Source: Vibrio artabrorum (GTDB taxonomy: Bacteria; Pseudomonadota; Gammaproteobacteria; Enterobacterales; Vibrionaceae). Taken from it: a stretch of DNA of 64,000 nt. The notes under the pieces were generated by a model that saw nothing but the letters and a program-made list of their open reading frames with translations, made no database searches and was not told the DNA's origin. Each line of letters begins with the position of its first letter. Within the stretch, counting starts at the first letter, position 1. Where the stretch lies: contig NZ_AP025458.1 in NCBI RefSeq assembly GCF_024347295.1, forward strand, positions 1,364,001 to 1,428,000, in the 5' to 3' direction. The position numbers were made by a program, and so were the translations under genes. Below, one piece after another: positions 45,478 to 54,303 of the stretch.

Positions 45478-45761
45478 ACGATCTTCTCCCATGGTAGGAC
45501 TTGTTGTTTCGCACCGCGAAGGGCCGTCGCTTGTACGCGAGCAGTGATAATACAGTCTAGCGCTCCAGAATCAGTGATACGCCACTGACCGTTGGTCACG
45601 TTAAGTTTGTTCAATTCACCACGAACGTGTTGTTCAATTGCATCTCGAAATTGTATTGCTGAAGAGCTAACCCATAGTGAAAATTCTTCACTTGGTTCAA
45701 CTTCAACAAACAAGTCTGAGCTTTCTAGGGTGCCAGCAACCGCTGACTCACATATTTTCAT
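45474..45761 (-). CDS. citD: Citrate lyase gamma subunit (acyl carrier protein)
   Basis: The 95-residue CitD carries the phosphoribosyl-dephospho-CoA arm. The attachment Ser is at position 14 in [16 protein letters not shown] when the ATG at 45761 is used. That matches the Ser14 known in Klebsiella and supports this start over a longer frame from 45803. The C-terminal segment [19 protein letters not shown] is also conserved. The gene begins 10 bp after the citC stop and overlaps citE. Confidence 0.94.
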   Translation of the reverse strand: MKICESAVAGTLESSDLFVEVEPSEEFSLWVSSSAIQFRDAIEQHVRGELNKLNVTNGQWRITDSGALDCIITARVQATALRGAKQQVLPWEKIV

Positions 45762-45771
45762 TTCAGCCTCG

Positions 45772-46773
45772 TTAGATTTGTAGCGCATAGCCACATTTTT
45801 CAATTAGATAATTAATAGTGGTAATAGGGAGAAGGTTGACTATTGAAGACGCGGTTTGGGATAGCTGGCGCCTTGCTGTCGAAGCCGAAATACAGCTTCC
45901 TTCTGTATTTAGTCGTTCAAGCTCGGTGACTTGAATTTGAGGTGGAAGGTTCTGCTTCATTACGCCGTTGTAGTTATTGGTTACGGCGCAGTTTGGTTCA
46001 CTGCCGACGAATCTGTGAGTGATAGCGAGGCTCGGAGCGATATATTTCTTAAATACTTCACAATCTATCTCGGCGTGCAGTTGATTCACCAAGCCACTCT
46101 TTTTCAAAAAGTAAGAGGGGAAAGTACGGCGGCTGATGATGAACTCATTGCCTGCGTGAACTGTGATATTCGAGAGATGTGATGTGCCTTGTTTGACCAT
46201 GGCAAAGCGATCTACAAAAGAGAATTCTTGGTCGTTGTCATTGACGACAAAGATGTGTAGCCAATCGCACTGGCTTGCTGATTGCTCTGCAATATAAGCA
46301 TGTCCTTTGGTGAATGGATTAGCATTAATTACAACCACCCCGATTTTATCGCCAGATACACGCTGTTTCCGTAGATCATCTTGTAGTTGTTGCAGCTTGT
46401 CTGGACGATTGATAAGCAGCACTGAGTTGCGATTTAGTGAGGTCAAAGGGGTAAAGCCCATAGACTCAAAGATGGTTACCTTATCTGGGGTGGTGAAGAT
46501 AGACAGACTCTTACGGCCAAGTTGGTGGGCGGTTAGCAGTATCTCAGTGACCATGCTGCGTGATAGCCCTTCGCCTTTAAATGCCTCTTTAATTGCAAAG
46601 TACTTAACTATGTTGCCGACCAAAGCAACACAGCCTACCAACTCGTTATCTTCGCGATGGGCAGTACAGAAATATTCAGCATCCCCCTCATAACGCAGTC
46701 CTTGCGTATCTAATAGCTCCTTTATGTCATCTAAATTGATGATAGATTGTGCGTTTGTAATTGCTATATTCAT
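45772..46773 (-). CDS. citC: [Citrate (pro-3S)-lyase] ligase
   Basis: The 333-residue CitC acetylates the CitD prosthetic group with acetate and ATP, activating citrate lyase. An N-terminal GNAT-like domain (about residues 1-125) is followed by a nucleotidyltransferase domain with NANPFTKGHAYIAEQ (HxGH-like, about 148-162) and the ISASTARRQL motif near 300. The ATG at 46773 preceded by GAGATGGGG was chosen over a start 36 bp upstream. It is the first gene of the citC-D-E-F-X-G-FAH operon, preceded by an FNR-type box and the shared 29-bp element. Confidence 0.94.
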   Translation of the reverse strand: MNIAITNAQSIINLDDIKELLDTQGLRYEGDAEYFCTAHREDNELVGCVALVGNIVKYFAIKEAFKGEGLSRSMVTEILLTAHQLGRKSLSIFTTPDKVTIFESMGFTPLTSLNRNSVLLINRPDKLQQLQDDLRKQRVSGDKIGVVVINANPFTKGHAYIAEQSASQCDWLHIFVVNDNDQEFSFVDRFAMVKQGTSHLSNITVHAGNEFIISRRTFPSYFLKKSGLVNQLHAEIDCEVFKKYIAPSLAITHRFVGSEPNCAVTNNYNGVMKQNLPPQIQVTELERLNTEGSCISASTARRQLSQTASSIVNLLPITTINYLIEKCGYALQI

Positions 46774-46826
46774 TTGGATACCCCATCTCTTGCGTTCAGT
46801 TTCGCTCAATTAGGGAAAGTAAAAGC

Positions 46827-46840
46827 TTGATCAAAATCAA
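46827..46840 (-). promoter_or_regulatory. FNR-type box upstream of citC
   Basis: TTGAT-CAAA-ATCAA is an exact match to the FNR consensus TTGAT-N4-ATCAA, centred about 60 bp upstream of the citC ATG. Citrate fermentation is an anaerobic trait, so oxygen control is expected. Promoter -10/-35 positions are not clear, so activation geometry cannot be judged. Confidence 0.65.
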
Positions 46841-46856
46841 TTTCGCCAGGCGCGCA

Positions 46857-46885
46857 AATGCAGCTAATAAATTTAATGAATTTAA
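46857..46885 (-). promoter_or_regulatory. Shared 29-bp element upstream of citC (candidate CitB site)
   Basis: The element matches 40845-40873 at 24 of 29 positions, in the same orientation and 84 bp upstream of the citC start. It lies in the citC/citA divergent region, where CitB binding sites are known in enterobacteria. Confidence 0.65.
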
Positions 46886-47029
46886 ATACCTGCTTGATTG
46901 TGCTAGCCACTCATCTTGGTAATCTATAGTTCTCTGATGTCGGAAATGTTCATCCTGTGATTTATGCTTAGTTGGCAAAGTGCGAAGAGTTAAGTTTGCA
47001 AAGAGAGTAATTGTTGGAAGGAAGGCGTG

Positions 47030-48616
47030 ATGAAATTTAAAATACGAATTTTAGTGATTCAGTCGTTAGTAGCCGTGTTGATAGCTATTTTTTGTGTGTT
47101 TACGACTTTGGGCGCAATTGACTCCGTTCTGTCTAACGACCGTATGCACGAGTCTCGAAATTTAGCTATGGTGTTAGCGGTAAACTCCGTAGTGGTACAG
47201 GCGACTAAACAAAAAGACACTCGCGCGCTGGACTCGTTTTTTCGGCACGCGACACATATTCAGTCTGACTATGTGGTCATCACCACTGAAGATGGCACTA
47301 GGCTATATCATACCGATCCAGCCAAAGAGATCGGTAAGGTTCAAGGAGAGAGTTTTCAAAGGGTAATGCGTGGTGAGGTTGTGACTCTATACCATACTGG
47401 ACTGTCGGGACTTGGTATAAAGACACGCGCGCCAATTTATGACAATCATGAGATTGTAGGCATGGTGTCAGTCGGGTATTTGGAGAGCCATGTTCATTCT
47501 CTTGCAACTCAATATCTTGTTCAAACAATCATGTTAGCTGTTGTGTTGCTGTTATCTATGCTGCTGTTCTCGTGGATGTTTTCAAATTACGTACAACAGC
47601 AGCTATCCGGTATGACGCCAGCTCAAATAGCGCGCGCATTTCGTCTACGCATTGGTATTTTGAACTCGGTTGCTGAGGGAGTCATTGCGGTCGATACTTC
47701 GGGTAAGATCATGGTTATTAACAAGAGTGCCATAAATATTCTAGGTATAGAAAAACTGAGAGAATCCTTATTTGATAGCCATGTTTCAGAACACTGTTAT
47801 CCGAGTGATCTTTTTATACCACAAGCAGAAGAAGAGGTGAGTGAAACCACAGTTAATATCAACGGGGAAACTCTACTAGCCTCGCGCACCATAATGCGCG
47901 ATGAACAAAAGATTATAGGTTATGTGGTGAGTTTCAGACCACGAAATACGCCTGCTATGCTGCAGCTTATGGTGCGTCAGGTGGCGAAGGAGCGCGATGC
48001 GATGCGGGTGGTGACGCATGAGTATGCGAATAACATGGCGGTAGTGTCAGGTATGTTAGAGATGCAGATGTATGAGCAGGCCCTTAAATTTATTCATAAG
48101 GAAAATAACGTGCTCCAGCAGGATCTTTCGCAGATTACGGGCCATTTTCACCCTATGGTAGCAGCGCTTATTCTGAGCAAAAAACACCGTTCATCCGAGC
48201 TTGGGTATAAACTTACTATTGTTGAAGGTTCAAGCTTACGTTTAAATAACTCGCCTTTAACTGCCGATGAAGTTGCGACTATCCTCGGTAATCTGTTAGA
48301 CAATGCTTATGAAGCGATAGCCAAAACTCATCGTAAAGAGGGAGAGATTGAGTTATTTGTCACTGATGTAGGTAAAGAGATCGTCATTGAGGTATACGAT
48401 AATGGAATAGGCATTAGTGATGATAAAAAAGATAAAATCTTTAGAGACAGATTTACCAGTAAAGAAGAAGATGCCGCTATGCATGGAGTAGGATTGGCGT
48501 TAATCCACGGTTTGGTAACTCGTGCTGGTGGGGATATCGTTGTTGAGGATAATGAGCCAAATGGAACGGTAATTGGTCTGTTTGTCCCGAAACTGGAGAA
48601 TGAAAGTGATAAATAA
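47030..48616 (+). CDS. citA: Citrate-type sensor histidine kinase
   Basis: The 528-residue kinase of the CitA/DpiB/DcuS class has an N-terminal helix, a periplasmic PAS-like sensor (about residues 35-170), a second helix (TIMLAVVLLLSMLLFSWMF), a cytoplasmic PAS (about 210-300), a kinase core with THEYANNMAVVSGML (phospho-His near 329), and ATPase boxes NLLDNAYEAI, YDNGIGISDD and GVGLALIHGLV. It senses an external tri- or dicarboxylate and phosphorylates CitB. It lies divergent from citC. The ATG at 47030 follows GGAAGGAAGG; a GTG at 47027 is possible. Confidence 0.92.
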   Translation: MKFKIRILVIQSLVAVLIAIFCVFTTLGAIDSVLSNDRMHESRNLAMVLAVNSVVVQATKQKDTRALDSFFRHATHIQSDYVVITTEDGTRLYHTDPAKEIGKVQGESFQRVMRGEVVTLYHTGLSGLGIKTRAPIYDNHEIVGMVSVGYLESHVHSLATQYLVQTIMLAVVLLLSMLLFSWMFSNYVQQQLSGMTPAQIARAFRLRIGILNSVAEGVIAVDTSGKIMVINKSAINILGIEKLRESLFDSHVSEHCYPSDLFIPQAEEEVSETTVNINGETLLASRTIMRDEQKIIGYVVSFRPRNTPAMLQLMVRQVAKERDAMRVVTHEYANNMAVVSGMLEMQMYEQALKFIHKENNVLQQDLSQITGHFHPMVAALILSKKHRSSELGYKLTIVEGSSLRLNNSPLTADEVATILGNLLDNAYEAIAKTHRKEGEIELFVTDVGKEIVIEVYDNGIGISDDKKDKIFRDRFTSKEEDAAMHGVGLALIHGLVTRAGGDIVVEDNEPNGTVIGLFVPKLENESDK

Positions 48617-49289
48617 GATAAAGACGCTGGTGGTTGAGGATAAGCTAGAGTTGGCAGAAATGATCGCCGCCTATATAGGGCAGAATCCTTACTATGAGGT
48701 GGTCGGGATAGCATCGACGTTAGCCGATGCTAAGTTTTTGCAAAACACCATGCAACCCCATCTCATTATCTTGGACAACTACCTACCAGATGGCAGTGGC
48801 ATAGAATGGCTGAGACGACTGAGAACCAGCTCAGCTTCTGATGTGGATGTTATCTTGCTGACCGCCACCTCGGATGCGCAGAACGTTACTTCGGGCATTA
48901 GGTTAGGCGCTTTTGACTATTTGATAAAACCGTTAGCCCTTATTTCATTTAATGATGTATTGAATCGTTTCCGAGATTACTATCGGACCATAAATGGTAA
49001 GACGGAGTTAAAGCAGTCTGAAGTGAATCGAGCCTATGGAGTACGCCGCGATAGTAAAGTGGTTGATGAGTTACCTAAGAATATTGACCAATTAACACTG
49101 CAACGCGTGATAGAAGCGTTCGGCTCCGAAACTGAACAGACCTCTGATTCAGTTAGTGGTTTAGTTGGAGTGAGTAAAACAACTGCACGGCGTTATCTTG
49201 AATATGCAGTGAACCTTGGATTTCTTGAAGCGAGTGTCTCTTATGGTAGTGTAGGCAGACCGACACGTATCTATAAAAAAGTCGGTTAG
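48600..49289 (+). CDS. citB: Citrate-type response regulator
   Basis: The 229-residue CitB/DpiA-type regulator has a receiver domain with acidic pocket Glu13/Asp14, phosphoacceptor Asp59 in LIILDNYLPDGSG, and TA/K residues (LLTATSD, LIKPL). The C-terminal DNA-binding region has a helix-turn-helix at VSGLVGVSKTTARRYLEYA (about 190-208). The ATG at 48600 overlaps the citA stop by 17 bp and has a GGAG ribosome site. It probably activates the two operons that share the 29-bp element. Confidence 0.92.
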   Translation: MKVINKIKTLVVEDKLELAEMIAAYIGQNPYYEVVGIASTLADAKFLQNTMQPHLIILDNYLPDGSGIEWLRRLRTSSASDVDVILLTATSDAQNVTSGIRLGAFDYLIKPLALISFNDVLNRFRDYYRTINGKTELKQSEVNRAYGVRRDSKVVDELPKNIDQLTLQRVIEAFGSETEQTSDSVSGLVGVSKTTARRYLEYAVNLGFLEASVSYGSVGRPTRIYKKVG

Positions 49290-49381
49290 ATAAATAATTA
49301 TTCGTTCAGTTTTTTAGAAACTCGGATTTTCAATTTTAGTGACCACTATAAAAGTGGCTGAGTTGTACAGTTCTATAAATG

Positions 49382-49410
49382 AAAGGCGCAGATGAATGCG
49401 TCTTTTTTTT
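49382..49410 (+). terminator. Intrinsic terminator of citA-citB
   Basis: AAAGGCGCA (49382-49390) pairs with TGCGTCTTT (49397-49405) with one G-U pair and is followed by a long T run. Confidence 0.82.
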
Positions 49411-49565
49411 TATCTTGAGTTTATATGTACAAGCGTTAGACCGGTAAGACGTTTAAAAATTGAAAGAAGCAGAGAAAGTAGGTGAATTGATAGCAATTTT
49501 GTTCAATAACGGGTTTTAAAGTTTCGGTACTTTAGTGTTTTAGCAAAAGAATAGACGAAACAATT

Positions 49566-50162
49566 ATGGAACCATTATGGATAGCTATGTTCACATTTGC
49601 GATGATTGGAGCTGTGTCCCCCGGGCCGGTAAATATCGTGGCAACCAGCACTTCGGCTAATTACGGGCTAAAGACTTCGTTGTGGTATGTATTAGGAGCA
49701 AGTATTACTTATGCCACTATCGTCTTCTGTTCGGGGAGTCTATTGCGATTTTTGGCCATTGGGATTCCAGATATTGCATGGTTAATGAAAATTGTAGGGA
49801 CACTTTTTTTACTCTATCTCGCAAAGAAAATTGCTTTTGCGCCATATCAAAGTATTGAATCTATTTCGCAAGACAAAGCCCCTAATGCGTGGCAGGGCGC
49901 ATTTTTGCAATGTATAAATCCTAAGGCTTGGTTAGTTGCGATGTCGGGTATTAGTTTGTATGTTGTCGATCAGCCATCCTCTTACATCGCACTGCTGATC
50001 TTTACCATGATATCTCTAGCTGCATGTTTAGTGGGGGTAGCGAGTTGGGCATTTTTAGGGCAGGCGATAAGAAAGGTATTACACTCTGAGGTAAAGCAGA
50101 CAATGTTCAACCGAGGTATGGCTGGACTACTCGTGGTTTCGATAGCAAGTATTTGGCTATAA
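49566..50162 (+). CDS. LysE-family exporter
   Basis: The 198-residue inner-membrane protein has six helices. The family N-terminus is AMFTFAMIGAVSPGPVNIVATSTSANYG, with QGAFLQCINPKAWLVAMSGISLYV (about 110-133) as the signature with its conserved NPKAW. The substrate is probably an amino acid or similar metabolite. It lies 10 bp upstream of an AraC-type regulator, which likely controls it. Confidence 0.87.
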   Translation: MEPLWIAMFTFAMIGAVSPGPVNIVATSTSANYGLKTSLWYVLGASITYATIVFCSGSLLRFLAIGIPDIAWLMKIVGTLFLLYLAKKIAFAPYQSIESISQDKAPNAWQGAFLQCINPKAWLVAMSGISLYVVDQPSSYIALLIFTMISLAACLVGVASWAFLGQAIRKVLHSEVKQTMFNRGMAGLLVVSIASIWL

Positions 50163-50172
50163 GGAGAATGAC

Positions 50173-50988
50173 ATGGCGAAGGAACGCACGGTCGCTTTTA
50201 AGCAAAGCACCTTGTTGCCAAACATAGAAATTAGAATAGCGGATAGATCGAGCGCATGCTACGACGCACATTCTCACGATGAATTTTCGTTTGGTGTTAT
50301 TCAGCAAGGCGCTGCTCAGTACCGCAACCTAGGTTCGCAACACCAAATAGGGGGTGGCGATATTGTTACTATTAACCCCGCAGATATTCGTTCTTGCAAT
50401 CCTGCTACAGTAAGTTGGTCTTACAACATGCTATTTGTGGATACTCATTGGATGGGTAATATCCAACAGCAAATAACAGGAGATAGACAAAACGATTATT
50501 GTGCGTTTTTGCACAATTACGAGAGAGGATACGAGGTTAGAAACAGCTTTCAACGCCTTTACACTTCTCTTGTCAATGGTCATTCCTATCTCGAGGCCGA
50601 AACTCATTTTTATGGTTTTATTGAAGAATGTTTCCAACAGCCGAACCCCGATACTTTGCGTGCAACGTCCGTGTTACCTCACCTTCAGCGCGTAAAAGAA
50701 AAACTATTGGATAACGTTGAATACAACTTGCGCTTGTCTGAGATCGCGGATGAGGTGGGCGTTAGTCAATATCATCTTATTCGTAGTTTCAAACGGTTCT
50801 ATGGGTTATCACCGCATGCGTATTTACTTGATGAGCGGATTAAACGTGCGAAATCCATGCTTAAGATGGGGCAAACAATTGTCGACACTTCAAACGCGCT
50901 CGGTTTTTCTGATCAAGCGCATTTTCAACGTAATTTTAAGAGGAGGGTGGCAGTAACACCAAGGGTTTATCAATCCTTTTTCCTCTGA
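50173..50988 (+). CDS. AraC-family transcriptional regulator
   Basis: The 271-residue protein has an N-terminal cupin sensor (HDEFSFGVIQQGAAQYRN, about residues 35-52) and a C-terminal AraC domain with two helix-turn-helix units. These are LRLSEIADEVGVSQYHLIRSFKRFYGLSPHAYL (about 184-216) and VDTSNALGFSDQAHFQRNFKRRVAVTP. It is co-transcribed with the LysE exporter, a common pairing for detecting the exported compound. Confidence 0.9.
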   Translation: MAKERTVAFKQSTLLPNIEIRIADRSSACYDAHSHDEFSFGVIQQGAAQYRNLGSQHQIGGGDIVTINPADIRSCNPATVSWSYNMLFVDTHWMGNIQQQITGDRQNDYCAFLHNYERGYEVRNSFQRLYTSLVNGHSYLEAETHFYGFIEECFQQPNPDTLRATSVLPHLQRVKEKLLDNVEYNLRLSEIADEVGVSQYHLIRSFKRFYGLSPHAYLLDERIKRAKSMLKMGQTIVDTSNALGFSDQAHFQRNFKRRVAVTPRVYQSFFL

Positions 50989-51034
50989 TTTTATTATTGC
51001 ATTCTGCTCGTTTCTAAATCCTACCTTAGTCTAA

Positions 51035-51065
51035 ATTGTCGACAATTTTCTTGATTGTCGACAAT
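51035..51065. promoter_or_regulatory. Two identical 12-bp palindromes upstream of the prp operon
   Basis: ATTGTCGACAAT occurs at 51035-51046 and again at 51054-51065, 19 bp apart. The form fits operators of FCD-type GntR regulators. They lie 70-101 bp upstream of such a regulator, the first gene of the prp operon, so autoregulation is likely. Confidence 0.82.
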
Positions 51066-51135
51066 TTAGTCATGTATGCTGTTTTATTGTTGCTAAATTG
51101 TTAATGTTTTGGGGCGACAATTAGAGGTGAGCTGC

Positions 51136-51861
51136 ATGAATATGAATACTGCGATAAAAGATCTCAGCTTAAGTGCAAACACAAAAACACGTGTGAGCGA
51201 TAAAGAGAACACTAAATCAGAAAACCTCACTGAGTATCTCGTAGAGGCGATTGTTAACGGTGAATTACCACCGGGCAGTAAGATCTCGGAGCCTGAATTG
51301 GCTAAACGCTTTGAAGTCAGTCGAGGCCCATTACGTGAAGCGATAATGCGAGTTGAAGGACTTGGCCTGATCGAACGCATTCCTCATGTTGGCGCGCGAG
51401 TTATTACCTTTTCGGCAGACAAACTACTCGAGTTATACGCAGTGCGAGAGGCATTGGAAGGTATGGCGGCTCGCTTAGCAGCAAGACATATCACACAAGA
51501 AGAGCTTGTCGGGCTTGAAGGGTTATTGTCGACACACTCAAAACACATCGATGAAGTCGAAGGGTCTTCTTACTTTCATCAACATGGGGATTTCGATTTC
51601 CATTACCGCATTATTAAAGCGAGTCGTAACAGTAAACTCATTTCGTTGTTGTGTGACGAGCTTTATCACCTATTACGCATGTATCGCTACCAATCGCCAA
51701 GAGCACAGTCTCGTCCAAAAGAGGCGCTCGATGAACACAAATACATCCTACAGGCGATTCGTAATCGTGATGAAGAGCTAGCAGAAATGCTAATGCGACG
51801 ACACATCTCGGGTAGTCGATTGCTAATAGAACAACAAATTCAATCCAAAGATCTTGAATAA
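51136..51861 (+). CDS. GntR-family (FCD) regulator of the 2-methylcitrate operon
   Basis: The 241-residue protein has a basic, Ser/Thr/Lys-rich lead of about 30 residues. A winged helix (LPPGSKISEPELAKRFEVSRGPLREAI, about 45-71) and an FCD domain with metal-binding DFDFHYRIIKASRN and HISGSRLL segments follow. It takes the place of the sigma54-dependent PrpR of enterobacteria, as in other Vibrio and Shewanella. Two palindromes precede it. The ATG at 51136 (AGAGGTGAG upstream) was chosen over an earlier in-frame start. Confidence 0.88.
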   Translation: MNMNTAIKDLSLSANTKTRVSDKENTKSENLTEYLVEAIVNGELPPGSKISEPELAKRFEVSRGPLREAIMRVEGLGLIERIPHVGARVITFSADKLLELYAVREALEGMAARLAARHITQEELVGLEGLLSTHSKHIDEVEGSSYFHQHGDFDFHYRIIKASRNSKLISLLCDELYHLLRMYRYQSPRAQSRPKEALDEHKYILQAIRNRDEELAEMLMRRHISGSRLLIEQQIQSKDLE

Positions 51862-51957
51862 CGGGCGACTGGTATTTGCTAACGGTTCTTCGCTGGCGAG
51901 AGCTAAACATCAGCAGTCAGAAAGCTTAGAAATTAACAATGAACAGGGAGCGTCATT

Positions 51958-52854
51958 ATGAAGTTATCAGCAGGAGCTAAGTTCCGACAAGCTGTGCAAG
52001 ACAACGACCCATTGCAGATCGTCGGTACGGTGAATCCGTATTGCGCGATGATGGCAAAGAACTTGGGGCATCAGGCGATCTATTTGTCTGGCGGAGGCAT
52101 CGCCAATGCGTCTTACGGTTTGCCTGATTTAGGTATTACGACATTGAACGATGTGTTGGTCGATGTTGAACGTATTACTAACGCATGTGATCTGCCATTG
52201 CTGGTGGATATCGATACGGGTTTTGGTGGCGCATTCAATATTGCACGTACCATTCGATCTATGGAAAAAGCGGGTGCCGCTGCAATTCATATGGAAGACC
52301 AAGTCGCGCAGAAACGCTGTGGTCATCGACCCAATAAAGCGATTGTGAGCCAACAAGAGATGGTCGATAGAGTCAAAGCGGCAACCGATGCGAGAACCGA
52401 TGACAGCTTTGTGATTATGGCGCGTACCGATGCATTGGCGGTTGAAGGCATTGATAGCGCGATTGAGCGAGCGATAGCTTGTGTTCAAGCGGGCGCAGAC
52501 ATGATCTTCCCCGAGGCGATGAATCAACTCGATCAATACGTGAAGTTCTCGGCAGCGCTGAAATCAGCAACGGGTAAGCACGTGCCTATCTTGGCCAACA
52601 TCACCGAATTTGGCCAAACACCACTCTACAACTGTAACGAGTTAGCTCAATCAAGTGTCGACATGGTGCTTTACCCATTGAGTGCATTCCGCGCGATGAA
52701 TAAAGCGGCGGAGAATGTTTACAAGCATTTGTTAATTGAAGGCAATCAAGAAGCTCTATTGGATTCAATGCAAACCCGTAAAGAGCTTTACGAACACCTG
52801 AATTACCACGACTACGAGAACAAGCTTGATCAGTTGTTTTCAAGCGAAGGGTAA
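51958..52854 (+). CDS. prpB: 2-methylisocitrate lyase
   Basis: The 298-residue PrpB cleaves 2-methylisocitrate to pyruvate and succinate. The catalytic loop [10 protein letters not shown] (Cys121) and metal-binding VDIDTGFGG (Asp84/Asp86) are characteristic of the isocitrate lyase/PEP mutase family. [18 protein letters not shown] is the typical N-terminal block. It has a CAGGGAGCG ribosome site. It belongs to the propionate-degrading 2-methylcitrate cycle with prpC, acnD and prpF. Confidence 0.96.
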   Translation: MKLSAGAKFRQAVQDNDPLQIVGTVNPYCAMMAKNLGHQAIYLSGGGIANASYGLPDLGITTLNDVLVDVERITNACDLPLLVDIDTGFGGAFNIARTIRSMEKAGAAAIHMEDQVAQKRCGHRPNKAIVSQQEMVDRVKAATDARTDDSFVIMARTDALAVEGIDSAIERAIACVQAGADMIFPEAMNQLDQYVKFSAALKSATGKHVPILANITEFGQTPLYNCNELAQSSVDMVLYPLSAFRAMNKAAENVYKHLLIEGNQEALLDSMQTRKELYEHLNYHDYENKLDQLFSSEG

Positions 52855-53000
52855 ACCGGTTTCAATTAATCAAAAATCAACTTAATCCAATAACGTGAAA
52901 GGGTTCGTCGCCATATCCAGTATCGATGATAAAGATCATCGGACATATAAACAGGCAGCACCAAAGAGTGCAGGCGACTAACACAGAAAAGGAGTTCACC

Positions 53001-54203
53001 ATGTCTGTATCTTTGAGTGATAAAGCCGCTGTCGAAAAGGCTTCAACAGAAAACCAACAACCAAGTGAAAAACCAGCTAGCGCACCTGCAATCGGTGGTG
53101 CTGGTCTACGTGGCCAGAGTGCGGGAACCACGGCGCTATGTACGGTCGGAAAATCAGGAACCGGTTTAACCTACCGTGGTTATGATATTACCGATCTTGC
53201 TAATCATGCTCAGTTCGAAGAAGTGGCCCACCTGCTACTAAGAGGTCATTTACCCAATGAAAAAGAGCTAGACGATTACAAAACATTGTTGATTGGTCTG
53301 CGCGGCTTACCTCAACCTTTGAAAGCTGCACTAGAGCTTATCCCTGCAGACGCTCATCCAATGGATGTGATGAGAACGGGCTGTTCAATGCTAGGTAATC
53401 TAGATCAAGAGTCTGATTTTTCTGAGCAACTGTCCGCGACCGAACGAATGCTCGCACTTTTCCCTGCGATTATTTGTTACTGGTATCGCTTTAGCCATGA
53501 TGGCGTGCGCATTGACACTGAAGATCAAAGCGAAGCGTGTCTGGGTGGCTACTTCTTGAAAATGCTAACAGACAAAACTCCAAGTGAACTTCATAAGAAG
53601 GTGATGCACTGCTCGCTCACCCTATACGCGGAACATGAGTTTAATGCTTCAACCTTTGCCGCTCGTGTGTGTGCATCAACACTGTCGGATATCCACTCTT
53701 GTGTCACCGCAGCGATTGGTACGTTGAGAGGTCCTTTACATGGTGGTGCGAATGAAGCGGCGATGGAAATGATCCAAGATTGGCAAACCGCTGATGAAGC
53801 AGAAACGAACATCATGCAGATGCTTGCTAACAAAGACAAAATCATGGGCTTCGGTCATGCCATTTATCGTGAAAGCGACCCACGAAATGCGCTCATCAAG
53901 CGTTGGTCAAAAGAGCTAGCTCAAGAGGTGGGAGATAAGCAGTTTTACGCCGTTTCTGAGCGTGTTGAAGCGGTAATGAAGCGCGAGAAGGGACTGTTTT
54001 GTAACGCAGATTTTTTCCACGCGTCGGCTTACCACTTCATGGACATTCCAACCAAGTTGTTTACTCCGATCTTCGTGATGAGCCGCCTGACGGGGTGGGC
54101 TGCACACGTGTTTGAGCAAAGAGAAAACAATCGAATTATTCGTCCAAGTGCAGACTACACCGGGCCAGAGCATCAAGACTGGCTACCAATCCATTTACGT
54201 TAG
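53001..54203 (+). CDS. prpC: 2-methylcitrate synthase
   Basis: The 400-residue citrate-synthase-family enzyme condenses propionyl-CoA with oxaloacetate. Catalytic segments are GPLHGGANEAAMEMI (His near 250), MGFGHAIYRESDPRN (His near 290) and a downstream Asp in CNADFFHASAYHFM. The frame opens at 52926, but the ATG at 53001 behind AAAAGGAGTTCACC is clearly the start. It has a longer, low-complexity Ala/Pro-rich N-terminus (to about residue 35) than E. coli PrpC. Confidence 0.95.
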   Translation: MSVSLSDKAAVEKASTENQQPSEKPASAPAIGGAGLRGQSAGTTALCTVGKSGTGLTYRGYDITDLANHAQFEEVAHLLLRGHLPNEKELDDYKTLLIGLRGLPQPLKAALELIPADAHPMDVMRTGCSMLGNLDQESDFSEQLSATERMLALFPAIICYWYRFSHDGVRIDTEDQSEACLGGYFLKMLTDKTPSELHKKVMHCSLTLYAEHEFNASTFAARVCASTLSDIHSCVTAAIGTLRGPLHGGANEAAMEMIQDWQTADEAETNIMQMLANKDKIMGFGHAIYRESDPRNALIKRWSKELAQEVGDKQFYAVSERVEAVMKREKGLFCNADFFHASAYHFMDIPTKLFTPIFVMSRLTGWAAHVFEQRENNRIIRPSADYTGPEHQDWLPIHLR

Positions 54204-54303
54204 TCCTCTATATCGAGCCGACTTATATCTCGAGGTGACTTTCTCTTCATGTGATAAGGCCTCGAGAACCAACGAATAGAATTTAACAGATAATGGTGGA
54301 TGT

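Noticed and set aside
46796-46978. 60-codon minus-strand frame in the citC/citA spacer
   Set aside because: It covers the FNR box and the shared 29-bp element, so this is regulatory DNA.
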